Shown here: positions 52,748 to 60,531 of the stretch, piece after piece
Layout: each line of letters opens with the position of its first letter
How positions within the stretch are numbered: position 1 is the first letter of the stretch
Assembly: GCA_902800305.1 (NCBI GenBank)
Contig: CADCDP010000018.1
Coordinates: forward strand, 1 to 64,000
Length of the DNA: 64,000 bases
Reading direction: 5' to 3'
Source of the DNA: an uncultured Bacteroidales bacterium
GTDB taxonomy: Bacteria; Bacteroidota; Bacteroidia; Bacteroidales; Bacteroidaceae
Program-made: the position numbers and the translations under genes
Notes under the pieces: model-generated
What the model saw: only the letters and a program-made list of their open reading frames with translations
Database searches by the model: none
What the model was told of the DNA's origin: nothing

Positions 52748-52984
52748 AGTCACAGGTGGCAACGTAGAGGGGTCAAAAGTGGGTTTCCGCACAAGGCCCA
52801 AAATGCTGTCCGCACCAAGCCCCAAACAAGTGCGGCAAGCTTACTGCACAGCTACCTTACGCCCACCATGGATATACACCCCACGCTGGCTGGGTTTCCC
52901 ACTCAACTTGCGACCATCCAGCGTGTACCACGCATCATCGGAATCCGTGAAATTCGTGTCATCCGTCGTTGAAAGAATCCCCGT
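52748..52984. repeat. shared 3' end of surface genes, copy 2
   Basis: Counterpart of 68-304 (about 92% identical by eye, no gaps). Confidence 0.85.
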
Positions 52985-55177
52985 TTCCTCGTCCTCGTCG
53001 CCGAAGTTGATGTTAAACGCCCGCACTTGGGCCACGGCATCACCGCCGAGGCGGAACAGGGCGCGGCAGGAGCCGACGGTCATGTCGTCGCTGGGCCAGT
53101 AGAGCGTGTTCGCGGCGCCGAGGTAGAGCACGGTCTTGTCGTTGGCGTCGAGGCCGACGGGGCTGTAGGAGCCGACGAAGCTGACGGCGCCGTCGGTGCT
53201 GGAAACAGAAGCGGGCGCATCGGCGCTGACATTGACCCACTCGAAGAGCGGACTGGTGATGTTGGTGAGCCAGTCGATGCCCATTTCTAACTCGTCAATC
53301 GCGACAACAGTGGCGTGAGCTGACCCGCTTATTTCCAAGCGGAAGTATTGGTAGTTGCCAGGGTGCTGGATGGTGAAACTCTTAGACGTCCAGACTGGCA
53401 GGGCGTCTTCCGGGTTTTCGTTGGAGTTACGGCTGTCTATCTCAGTCCAGGTGTCGTCCTCGTTGAGTTTGGCAAGGAGCCTCCATATTGTCGGTTTGCG
53501 TTGATCTTCTATTGTCATAGTGTAGTTGGTAGCGTGGACTGGCTCAGAGGCCTGGAACTCGATGTAGGCTGCACCCGACGCTAAGTTCACAGCCCAAGCA
53601 GTACTATGGCCGTCCATCGCATTGGCAGGGTCAATATCATAACTCGATGCACCTGTGACGCGGAATACGCCAGTGGAATTACTCTTCACGATGTACGGCT
53701 TGCCGGCCTCGATGCTCGTGGCGGGGGTGAAGTTGAGGTAGAGCGTGCCGCCGTCGAGGTGCGACGCCGTGCCGTCCAGCTCCATCACGGTGAAGCCTTC
53801 GAGCGGTGTGTCCCTGAGCGTGGTCAGCGGGAAGGGCAGGCAGAGGGTGTTCCAGTCGCCGTCGCGGTAGAGGATGCGGTCTTGCAGCATCACGTTGGCC
53901 GCGCCTTCTTTCTTGGCGATTTTGTCGGTGTTCTTCTTGCCCACGGGCTGTGCGCTGTCATCGTCGAGCAGGGCGAATGTATGTGGCTTTGCCGAAACCG
54001 TCACATTTGCGTCTGGCATGGTGAAAGTGTACTGCCTGAAGCTGGCATCCGTTAGGGGCAGGTTGTTGGTGCCGTCGCTGACCGTCAGTGTCGATTCGTC
54101 GATTCTCTCATCAAGCGTTAGCCTGACTGTCTCACCTGTATAGGCAATCTCCTTATTGGCCTCGATATACGGGCTGAAACGATTGGGAATCGAAACGGTG
54201 TGGCTATTGCAATAACCAAAAAGTTTGAGTTCAGATAAATAGGTATTGTAACTATCATTTGATTCAACTGAAAAGCGAAAGAACTTGTAGGGATTGTTAC
54301 CGTCATTATGGCAATTGTAAGTTTTTTCGCCAACTGTACGTTCATATGTATAGTCCTGATAAATCACCGTCCAATCGTCACCAATGTCTTTCTTTGCAAG
54401 CAGTTCCATTTTATTTGTAGGAAAGAAATGAGAACCATCGGCAATGTTGATAATAAAACCTTTCGGGACAATCATTTTGTCAGAGTGGAAATCAACAGTT
54501 ATGTTTTTATGGTAAACATTCCACATTACAAATGGCTTTCCATCTACAAGAGCAAGATAGCCATCGGGACTTCCTGACGTTGCAATAAAGCCTGTAAACT
54601 GGGAGTATTGTGAGTTGTATTCGGAAACTTCTGTAGCCGGCTCCTGCCCAATCTCATACATCGTCACTTCGGTGTAGGGGCTGTTCAGCAGGAAGTCCTC
54701 ATAGCCGTTGCCGTTGTTGACGGTGGCATACACCTTCACATAGAGGGTTCGCGAGGGGGCTTCGCCGGGTTCGATATTGATTAAAATCGGGACCTCCATC
54801 CTGAAGTTGTGCTTGCCGCTGAGGCCATAGGCTGTGTTCACGTCGTCCCTTGCAAAGTATTCCACGCTGACTTCCCTCATGCGTTCATAGCCATCGTCCT
54901 CTTTATTGGGCGTGTTGGAGACTATGGCCTTCAATTCAATATTCTTGTCCAGCTGCCACCACTTGGTAGTTGGGTCCGAGTCATACACCCACCCTTCGAT
55001 GTAGACGACGCGCTCGCTGCCATAACATTCGATGTGGGATACCAGCGTGTTCTGTGACTGCGCCGTGGCGGCGGTCATCACCGCGAGCAGCAGGGTCATG
55101 GCTGCCCGTCTCACACATGCGCCGCCCAGCCTCCAGGCCGTCAGCGCGAAAAATGATTGTTTTTCCATTCTCTTCAT
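52841..55177 (-). CDS. second surface protein with shared ends
   Basis: 778 residues. Signal peptide MKRMEKQSFFALTAWRLGGA is the same as in the protein at 161-5194, and so are the last ~45 residues (ILSTTDDTNFTDSDDAWYTL..GVYIHGGRKVAVQ). The middle is unrelated: two discoidin-like segments (LAKKDIGDDWTVIYQ..NPYKFFRFSVE and LLAKLNEDDTWTEI..NYQYFRLEI) flank a Thr/Asp-rich linker. Probably a secreted carbohydrate- or host-binding protein. No SusCD gene adjacent. Promoter TACCTTTG is at 55339-55346. Confidence 0.8.
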   Translation of the reverse strand: MKRMEKQSFFALTAWRLGGACVRRAAMTLLLAVMTAATAQSQNTLVSHIECYGSERVVYIEGWVYDSDPTTKWWQLDKNIELKAIVSNTPNKEDDGYERMREVSVEYFARDDVNTAYGLSGKHNFRMEVPILINIEPGEAPSRTLYVKVYATVNNGNGYEDFLLNSPYTEVTMYEIGQEPATEVSEYNSQYSQFTGFIATSGSPDGYLALVDGKPFVMWNVYHKNITVDFHSDKMIVPKGFIINIADGSHFFPTNKMELLAKKDIGDDWTVIYQDYTYERTVGEKTYNCHNDGNNPYKFFRFSVESNDSYNTYLSELKLFGYCNSHTVSIPNRFSPYIEANKEIAYTGETVRLTLDERIDESTLTVSDGTNNLPLTDASFRQYTFTMPDANVTVSAKPHTFALLDDDSAQPVGKKNTDKIAKKEGAANVMLQDRILYRDGDWNTLCLPFPLTTLRDTPLEGFTVMELDGTASHLDGGTLYLNFTPATSIEAGKPYIVKSNSTGVFRVTGASSYDIDPANAMDGHSTAWAVNLASGAAYIEFQASEPVHATNYTMTIEDQRKPTIWRLLAKLNEDDTWTEIDSRNSNENPEDALPVWTSKSFTIQHPGNYQYFRLEISGSAHATVVAIDELEMGIDWLTNITSPLFEWVNVSADAPASVSSTDGAVSFVGSYSPVGLDANDKTVLYLGAANTLYWPSDDMTVGSCRALFRLGGDAVAQVRAFNINFGDEDEETGILSTTDDTNFTDSDDAWYTLDGRKLSGKPSQRGVYIHGGRKVAVQ
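55101..55172. repeat. shared signal-peptide segment, copy 2
   Basis: Identical over 72 bp to 5121-5192. Confidence 0.9.
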
Positions 55178-55338
55178 TTTGTTCGTTGTTTATAGTTTTC
55201 TGATTGGATACAAAAGCACAGACGCAGCGACGGCTCCCCCCGTCCACATTCGGACGAGAGGAGCCGCCACAGCGGTCTCAACCTGTAATATGTAGGGAGT
55301 GAGAGACATAGTGCGTGGAAAATTTACAATTTCCGCGA

Positions 55339-55346
55339 CAAAGGTA
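55339..55346 (-). promoter_or_regulatory. -7 box of surface gene
   Basis: TACCTTTG on the minus strand, 162 nt upstream of the surface gene start and just after the small gene at 55352-55516. A sizeable leader results. Confidence 0.6.
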
Positions 55347-55351
55347 CGTAT

Positions 55352-55516
55352 TTATTTCGAATTATCGTTCGATTTTCCCAATAAAGTGGTGGAAAACGTA
55401 GTTATCACCGTCCTAACCGCCGTCCCCACCATCTGCGCTCCCGCGAAGGCTATCATGACTGCGAGCAGCGCGACCACCGCCCACCCGATGGATGATTGTT
55501 TTTCTGTCGTCTTCAT
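55352..55516 (-). CDS. 54-residue membrane peptide, surface-gene satellite
   Basis: MKTTEKQSSIGWAVVALLAV then a hydrophobic helix and a polar end LLGKSNDNSK. The first codons and the DNA around the start (ATGATTGTTTTTC..CTTCATTTTG, plus strand) resemble the start of the shared-end surface proteins, so it may be a decayed or minimal signal-peptide copy, or a real small membrane protein. Nothing similar is known to me. It ends 6 nt before the promoter of the surface gene. Confidence 0.45.
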   Translation of the reverse strand: MKTTEKQSSIGWAVVALLAVMIAFAGAQMVGTAVRTVITTFSTTLLGKSNDNSK

Positions 55517-55585
55517 TTTGATTGTTTTTTATTGTTTACTCGTTAATTATTTGCCAAATTGTTTGGTGGTGTCGGGAAATGTGCG

Positions 55586-55593
55586 TACCTTTG
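55586..55593 (+). promoter_or_regulatory. plus-strand -7 box, small transcript
   Basis: TACCTTTG, preceded by GGGAAATGTGCG. Downstream comes a hairpin CCCACC..GGTGGG with a CCTTTTCG tail (55605-55651), like an attenuator, then a short reading frame. Confidence 0.5.
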
Positions 55594-55662
55594 CATCGTC
55601 AGACCCCACCCGCGCTTCCCGTTGACCAGCGTACCAGGGTGGGCCTTTTCGTTTATAGACGG

Positions 55663-55746
55663 ATGAAAGAAGCGATTTATCCGACGGTCAGCCCTTCGGC
55701 CATGGGCTTCAAGCAAGGCTGGGAACTGGAGCCGCTGTGGCAGTAG
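55663..55746 (+). CDS. possible 27-residue peptide
   Basis: MKEAIYPTVSPSAMGFKQGW then ELEPLWQ. It follows a promoter and a hairpin and is followed by the conserved terminator-like hairpin at 55791. No ribosome site stands out. Might be a leader peptide or chance. Confidence 0.3.
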   Translation: MKEAIYPTVSPSAMGFKQGWELEPLWQ

Positions 55747-55790
55747 CACTTCCCTCCTCCTGTCCTCCGCAGACATCATTAGACAACATC

Positions 55791-55824
55791 ATCCCTCGCA
55801 CCGCCCTTTGCGCTGCGAGGGATT
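55791..55824. terminator. terminator-like hairpin
   Basis: ATCCCTCGCA-(loop)-TGCGAGGGAT, same loop CCGCCCTTTGCGC as at 6735-6771. Lies between the short plus-strand frame and the PAP2 gene tail. Confidence 0.6.
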
Positions 55825-55869
55825 TCTGGTATCATTGCGGATTATACCTTCGAGGAGGAAGTATCTGTT

Positions 55870-57438
55870 TTATTGTCTCAGATACTTCTTGTTATTTTCA
55901 ATCACGACACCACGGGTGGACTCGGTGGCAGGGATGCCGTCGATGCGGTAGGCACGGGTGGAGGACTCGGATTGTTGTGCCTCTTCCACCATCGACCGAA
56001 CGCCTGTGGCTACCTGTTGCTCGTACTCAGCACGGGCGGCGGCAAGCAATTCGCAGAAAGTCGGGTCGGCATGGAGGCGAGCCACGAGGCCGCTGGACAT
56101 CTGACGGGTGGCCTCGATGTCGGTGTACCAGTGGTAACCCACGATGAGGCGGTTGTGACCATACTCATAGCCACGACGCAGTATCTCGTTCTGGTAGTCG
56201 GGAGCCACCTCGGTCATCACGAGTGCCTCTGTCCAACCCAAGTTGGTATGTCCCGACGGGAAACTGCTCTTACCGCGCTCCTTCTCTTCGTCGCCAGGCA
56301 CGAAGGAGGGTTCGCCCAGCTGCACGAAAGGACGCTTGCGGAAGCGAATAACCTTCAGGCGGTCGGCAGTTTCGCTGGCCTTGTCGAGCACGTAGCTCAG
56401 CAACTGTGTGATGGCTGGTGTTGCCACATCGTTGATGGTCATGTCGATGGCATCGCCCATCACCTGCTGCATCATGGCAACGCTGTATTCAGCCTCAACA
56501 GCGGCGGTGTCGCCACGCTCCGTGTTACGCAGGGCTTTGTTGCCCCAATAGAGCCTCAAGTCAGCCATGTAGCGGGCGGAAGCGGTATCGACGGGGTTGT
56601 TCAGGAAGCGTTCGCCGTAGGGCACGTCACATTCTATCCCGTTGGGGGAACCATCGGACACGGGATTGGAGGAAGCAAAGGGGAAGCCATCGGGCACGGG
56701 GATGCCCTTCAGCTGGGCATACTCAGCACGGGCGGCACGGATGTCTTCTTCGAAACGGGGGTCACAGTGGACACGGGCGATGGCAGCGGCAGCACAGAGG
56801 TAGCCAGCCGTGACGTCGCTCTGCCAATGGGCATTGACGATGATGCGGTTCTCGCCAAACTCGAAACCACGGCGCAGGATGGTGTCTTGGAAGGCTGGCC
56901 ACATCTCGGCAAACGCCAATGCCGTGGCCCATCCGCTTGCCGAGTGACCCGACGGATAGGAACCATTGAGGCGCAACACCTCGGGGTCGTTATACTCGCC
57001 CCGCGGATTCTCGTTCATCACCATGAAGGGACGCTTACGCATATACTGATCCTTGGCACCCACCACGGATTTCCGACCCGTCACGAACGACTTCACCAGC
57101 AGTCGGTTGAGGGCAGGTGTGTCGTCTTTGCTGATGGTGTCGATGCCTAAAATCCCAGCCAATGCCACGCCCATCGACTCGGGCATATCGAGCGATTCGA
57201 TGCAGGCGCGTTCGGAACGCTCTGCCGACACCGTCTTGCCCCACTGCCACTGGGCGATGTCATCGATGAACGCATCGCTGGCTGAGTCAGGCGGTGCGGG
57301 CAAGAAGTAACTGCCGTCGGGCAGCAACTCGGGGGCGAGGTAGAGGGAATCCATGAGGGTCTGCGCTGTGACGCTCATCCCAGCCACTGAAAGTAACAAC
57401 GTGGCGAAAACTCTGTTTAATCCTTTTTTCATTTTCAT
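55870..57438 (-). CDS. tandem PAP2/PhoN-type acid phosphatase
   Basis: 522 residues, signal peptide ending SVTA-Q. Two complete class A acid phosphatase domains in tandem. First: KRPF, SYPSGHS, then RIIVNAHWQSDV. Second: KRPFVQLGE, SFPSGHT, then RLIVGYHWYTDI. Each keeps all catalytic Lys/Arg/His residues, so both should be active on phosphomonoesters or lipid phosphates in the periplasm. Related enzymes carry one domain of ~240 residues. The C-terminus GVVIENNKKYLRQ is the short secreted-protein tail type. It starts 21 nt after the PPTase stop, hence cotranscribed with it and the K+ channel. Confidence 0.9.
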   Translation of the reverse strand: MKMKKGLNRVFATLLLSVAGMSVTAQTLMDSLYLAPELLPDGSYFLPAPPDSASDAFIDDIAQWQWGKTVSAERSERACIESLDMPESMGVALAGILGIDTISKDDTPALNRLLVKSFVTGRKSVVGAKDQYMRKRPFMVMNENPRGEYNDPEVLRLNGSYPSGHSASGWATALAFAEMWPAFQDTILRRGFEFGENRIIVNAHWQSDVTAGYLCAAAAIARVHCDPRFEEDIRAARAEYAQLKGIPVPDGFPFASSNPVSDGSPNGIECDVPYGERFLNNPVDTASARYMADLRLYWGNKALRNTERGDTAAVEAEYSVAMMQQVMGDAIDMTINDVATPAITQLLSYVLDKASETADRLKVIRFRKRPFVQLGEPSFVPGDEEKERGKSSFPSGHTNLGWTEALVMTEVAPDYQNEILRRGYEYGHNRLIVGYHWYTDIEATRQMSSGLVARLHADPTFCELLAAARAEYEQQVATGVRSMVEEAQQSESSTRAYRIDGIPATESTRGVVIENNKKYLRQ

Positions 57439-57459
57439 AATTGTAATTTGAATTTAATT

Positions 57460-58215
57460 TTACGATGTCGCCACCGTCACCACATAGCCTCGGTCGGGGC
57501 GTTCGTCGGTGTGGAGCGACACATTATTATATTTATAAAGTAAGTTCTTGAGGTCGTCGTCGATGCCACGTCCCGTCAACTTCACGATGGCCTCTTTCTG
57601 CGTCCAGAGGCGAGTGAAGGCGAGGTCGGGATGGGGGGCATGAAGGACTTGGGTATATTCGTCGTCGCAAAGGACATGACGGGCAAGGGAGTCATTGAAA
57701 CGGCCAATGCGCTCCACATCGACTCCCACGGGACGGTCGGAAACGACACAGGCGATGGCGTTTCGGCAATGGGAGAGATTGAAATGAGGAAGAGGAGGAA
57801 GGGAGGGGGACAAGGCGGGGGAACTGCTTTGCACGGAGGAGGGGAAGGAGAGTGCGGGTTTGCCATGCTCGCCGATGGTGAAGGCGGGCTGCTCGGTGAT
57901 GCCATAGACCTCCTGCAAAGCTTGACACAGGAGCAGATAGGCGAAGGCACATTCTTTTCGTCCCTGCTCGTGCTTGAAGCGCAATGCTTTCTCCCGTCGC
58001 CACTCGGGCAGGGAGGCGATGGCACGGTCGAGCTGCTGGGAGGTGATGGTGTCGAGGTCGTCAAGAATATACAGACCCTCTCCCCTACCCTCCCCCATAA
58101 TGGGGAGGGAGACCATGCGGGATGCTCCTCTATAACAAACAAGCCGAATGGCTCTCCCCATTACGGGGGAGATGTCCGAAGGACAGAGAGGGTCTTTATT
58201 ATAAACGTTCTCCAC
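57460..58215 (-). CDS. 4'-phosphopantetheinyl transferase
   Basis: 251 residues as drawn. Sfp/AcpT-type enzyme attaching phosphopantetheine to carrier proteins: FNLSHCRNAIACVVSD, GVDVERIG and LWTQKEAIVKLTGRG are the Mg/CoA-binding blocks. The core starts near LYILDDLDTITSQQLDRAI. The ~45 codons before it are encoded by a palindrome-rich repeat (58075-58200) and look like read-through sequence. The only start that spans it is a GTG overlapping the channel gene; an internal ATG (MVSLPIMGEGRGEG) may be used. The region PSSVQSSSPALSPSLPPLPH is another low-complexity loop. Confidence 0.85.
   Translation of the reverse strand: MENVYNKDPLCPSDISPVMGRAIRLVCYRGASRMVSLPIMGEGRGEGLYILDDLDTITSQQLDRAIASLPEWRREKALRFKHEQGRKECAFAYLLLCQALQEVYGITEQPAFTIGEHGKPALSFPSSVQSSSPALSPSLPPLPHFNLSHCRNAIACVVSDRPVGVDVERIGRFNDSLARHVLCDDEYTQVLHAPHPDLAFTRLWTQKEAIVKLTGRGIDDDLKNLLYKYNNVSLHTDERPDRGYVVTVATS
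58075..58200. repeat. palindrome-rich repeat in PPTase 5' end
   Basis: Contains CCTCCCCCATAATGGGGAGG (58089-58108) and CTCCCCATTACGGGGGAG (58154-58171) with CCCTCTC / GAGAGGG ends. Typical of interspersed Bacteroidetes intergenic repeats, here fused in frame to the phosphopantetheinyl transferase. Confidence 0.65.
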
Positions 58216-59026
58216 AGTGCTTGCAGTAATTGGCTTTTAGGTCGGTCCTCTGGTTGCATCGGGGGCATCGTCCATTCTTCCCCTTTCGGTTGGTCGTGTC
58301 AATCATGGTGGCCGACACGATGCCTGTGGGCACGGCGATGATGGTGTAACCCAATATCATCACGAGGCTGGACAGGAGCCGACCGATGGTCGTGACGGGC
58401 GTGATGTCGCCATAACCCACGGTGGTGAGCGTGACGATAGCCCAGTAGATGCTGGTGGCGATGTCGGTAAACTGAGTGCCGGGTTGCCCTCCTTCCACCA
58501 TGAACATGAGGGTGCCTATAATGATGACCAAAATGAGCACAAACAGGAAATAGACCATGATTTTCCTCAGACTCAGCCGAATGCTCTGCATGAGCAGGTA
58601 GCCCTCATTGATGAAGGAGAAAAGTTTGAGCACTCGGAAGATGCGAATCAGGCGAAAGACACGGAGGATGAAGAAATAGCGTGCACTCGACAGGAAGGGA
58701 ATGAACGACAGATAGAGCGGCAGGGTGGCGAGCAGGTCGATGATGCCAAAGAAACTGAGGATGTAGTCCTTCGGACGGGGCGAGCAATAGACACGCAACG
58801 CATACTCGATGGTGAAGAAGAAGGTGAGCACGTATTCCAGCACAGTGAGCACGGTCTTGAAGTTGCCCACCACCGCCGGCTTGGTCTCCACGAAGGCCAC
58901 CAGCAGACTGATGACGATGGCCACCATCACCGAAATATCGAACACCTTGCCCGCTTTTGTGTCGGAATTGAACACGATGTCATACAGGCGCGGTTTGTCT
59001 TTCAAGAGTAAAATGAGCTTTTTCAT
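58199..59026 (-). CDS. voltage-gated K+ channel with zinc ribbon
   Basis: 275 residues, start MKKLILLLKDKPRLYDIVFN. Six-helix Kv-type channel: S4 voltage sensor RYFFILRVFRLIRIFRVLKLF region with regularly spaced Arg/Lys (~110-130), pore helix and selectivity filter TLTTVGYGDITPV (~205-217). The C-terminus is a four-cysteine zinc ribbon (CPRCNQRTDLKANYCKHCGE), an uncommon end for bacterial Kv channels. The -7 box lies only 5 nt before the start codon, so the mRNA may be leaderless. Confidence 0.93.
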   Translation of the reverse strand: MKKLILLLKDKPRLYDIVFNSDTKAGKVFDISVMVAIVISLLVAFVETKPAVVGNFKTVLTVLEYVLTFFFTIEYALRVYCSPRPKDYILSFFGIIDLLATLPLYLSFIPFLSSARYFFILRVFRLIRIFRVLKLFSFINEGYLLMQSIRLSLRKIMVYFLFVLILVIIIGTLMFMVEGGQPGTQFTDIATSIYWAIVTLTTVGYGDITPVTTIGRLLSSLVMILGYTIIAVPTGIVSATMIDTTNRKGKNGRCPRCNQRTDLKANYCKHCGERL

Positions 59027-59030
59027 GGTG

Positions 59031-59038
59031 CAAAGGTA
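59031..59038 (-). promoter_or_regulatory. -7 box of K+ channel operon
   Basis: TACCTTTG on the minus strand ending 5 nt before the ATG. The expected start of transcription coincides with the start codon. Confidence 0.6.
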
Positions 59039-59091
59039 GATATTTTCAGCGAAAATTGACTTCCTTTTTGTCACTTTTCACGGAAAATATT

Positions 59092-59099
59092 TACCTTTG
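59092..59099 (+). promoter_or_regulatory. -7 box of histidine kinase
   Basis: TACCTTTG on the plus strand, 45 nt before the kinase start, divergent to the channel promoter 53 bp away. Confidence 0.6.
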
Positions 59100-59144
59100 C
59101 ATTCTGAAACGACTGACTTTCACTCTTATCACTTAGCAAAAGCG

Positions 59145-60281
59145 ATGGACAATATACAAGAACTCCAAAACTTCCTTACGGCAAGCCACATGTCGGAGGT
59201 CTTACGTTCGCTCAACATCATCCCGTGGATATTTGACTTCCAAACCAATGTCATCACTTCGAATCTGGCCTATATCGACGCTCGATATGCCTCTGGCATT
59301 ATCATCCACAAACAAAGCTTCGAGGATTTTATCGAAGCCATTCTCCCAGAACACCGTGAAGAGATGCTCGATGCCTACCGACGAGTAAAAAACGGTATCA
59401 CGACACGTTTCTCATTACAGCTAAAAATCAAGTTGGGGGAACGCAGAACTCCCACATGGGTGGAAGTGAACATGGTGGCACACGAGAAAGATGAACAGGG
59501 CGTCATTGTCACAGCCGTAGGATGCACCACCATCATACAGACGTATAAGGAAGCGGAATTAGTCATGCTGAATGCACAAAAGAAGGCGGAACAGGCCAAT
59601 CTCATCAAGACCAACTTCCTCGCCAACATGACGCACGAGTTCAGGACACCACTTAATGCTATCTTAGGCTTTACGACCATCATGGCACACAGTGAAACCC
59701 TTGAGGAAAGAATGCAATGCCTCGGTGCAGTGCAGGCAAGCGGCTCCTTGTTGATACAGATTATCGACGGTGTCATAGAGCTGTCCAAACTGGAAGCCAA
59801 CGAAGTGGAACTTCATCGAAACCTCGTTGACATCAATAATTTAATAGATAAGACGGTCGAGCAAGCAAAACCCAGGAGGAAACCCGATGTGGAAATGACC
59901 TTTCACCATACAGAGGCTAACATCATTCTGCATGGCGACGAAGAGAAAATTGCTTCGGTCTTAACCCAAATACTGAACAACGCTTGCAAGTACACCGACC
60001 ACGGTACCATCGATGTGTATTGCCACAAAAGCAGTGAACATGCCGTCATCACCGTAAAAGATACAGGGGTGGGTATGTCGCAGGAGACCGTCACCCATAT
60101 ATTTGAACGCTTCTATAAAGGCAACAGTTTCATCCCTGGCACAGGGCTTGGCATGAGCATTGTGAAAGGACTGGTTGACCTATGGAATGGCACCATCAAG
60201 GTGGACAGCACACCAGATGTCGGCACGTCTGTCACATTCACGATTCCGCTCCATACAACCTTCTTCCAGAACCGAATTTAA
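59145..60281 (+). CDS. PAS-containing sensor histidine kinase
   Basis: 378 residues, start MDNIQELQNFLTASHMSEVL. No transmembrane helix, so cytoplasmic. PAS-like N-terminal domain (~20-145: WIFDFQTNVITSNLAYID; GVIVTAVGCTTII), then HisKA with H-box FLANMTHEFRTPLNAILGF (His ~164) and HATPase_c with N-box LTQILNNACKYTDHG, G1 DTGVGMSQE and G2 GTGLGMSIVKGL. No receiver domain and no adjacent regulator: an orphan kinase. It is divergent from the channel. The alternate upstream TTG lies in the promoter and is rejected. Confidence 0.9.
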   Translation: MDNIQELQNFLTASHMSEVLRSLNIIPWIFDFQTNVITSNLAYIDARYASGIIIHKQSFEDFIEAILPEHREEMLDAYRRVKNGITTRFSLQLKIKLGERRTPTWVEVNMVAHEKDEQGVIVTAVGCTTIIQTYKEAELVMLNAQKKAEQANLIKTNFLANMTHEFRTPLNAILGFTTIMAHSETLEERMQCLGAVQASGSLLIQIIDGVIELSKLEANEVELHRNLVDINNLIDKTVEQAKPRRKPDVEMTFHHTEANIILHGDEEKIASVLTQILNNACKYTDHGTIDVYCHKSSEHAVITVKDTGVGMSQETVTHIFERFYKGNSFIPGTGLGMSIVKGLVDLWNGTIKVDSTPDVGTSVTFTIPLHTTFFQNRI

Positions 60282-60342
60282 GGGCTTTTGTCCTAAGGCG
60301 TAAAAGAATTGGTTAATAACACGTTTTTCTCTGTCTTGCTTT

Positions 60343-60374
60343 GCACACCGTTTTTCAGGGTGTGCATTTTTTTT
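60343..60374 (+). terminator. terminator after histidine kinase
   Basis: GCACACC-(9 nt)-GGTGTGC then ATTTTTTTT. Similar GTGTGCATTTTT sequence repeats at 60496. Confidence 0.8.
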
Positions 60375-60381
60375 CTCGCTT

Positions 60382-60412
60382 TTTTACACACTCGGGCAAA
60401 GTGTGTGTAAAA
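60382..60412. promoter_or_regulatory. inverted repeat, possible operator
   Basis: TTTTACACAC - 11 nt - GTGTGTAAAA, 24 bp upstream of the -33 box of the next promoter. Could be a regulator site or a second hairpin. Confidence 0.4.
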
Positions 60413-60435
60413 TGCTCATTTTTACTCCTTTTTTA

Positions 60436-60467
60436 TTTGCCCAAAACAATATTTGTTGGTAATTTTG
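60436..60467 (+). promoter_or_regulatory. promoter of acyl-CoA ligase operon
   Basis: TTTG at 60436-60439, 20 bp, TAATTTTG at 60460-60467, 64 nt before the ligase start. Confidence 0.65.
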
Positions 60468-60531
60468 AACCCGAAAACGACACAACACTAACAAAGTGTG
60501 CATTTTTCAGCCGTAAAAAGAGAGATAGGAC

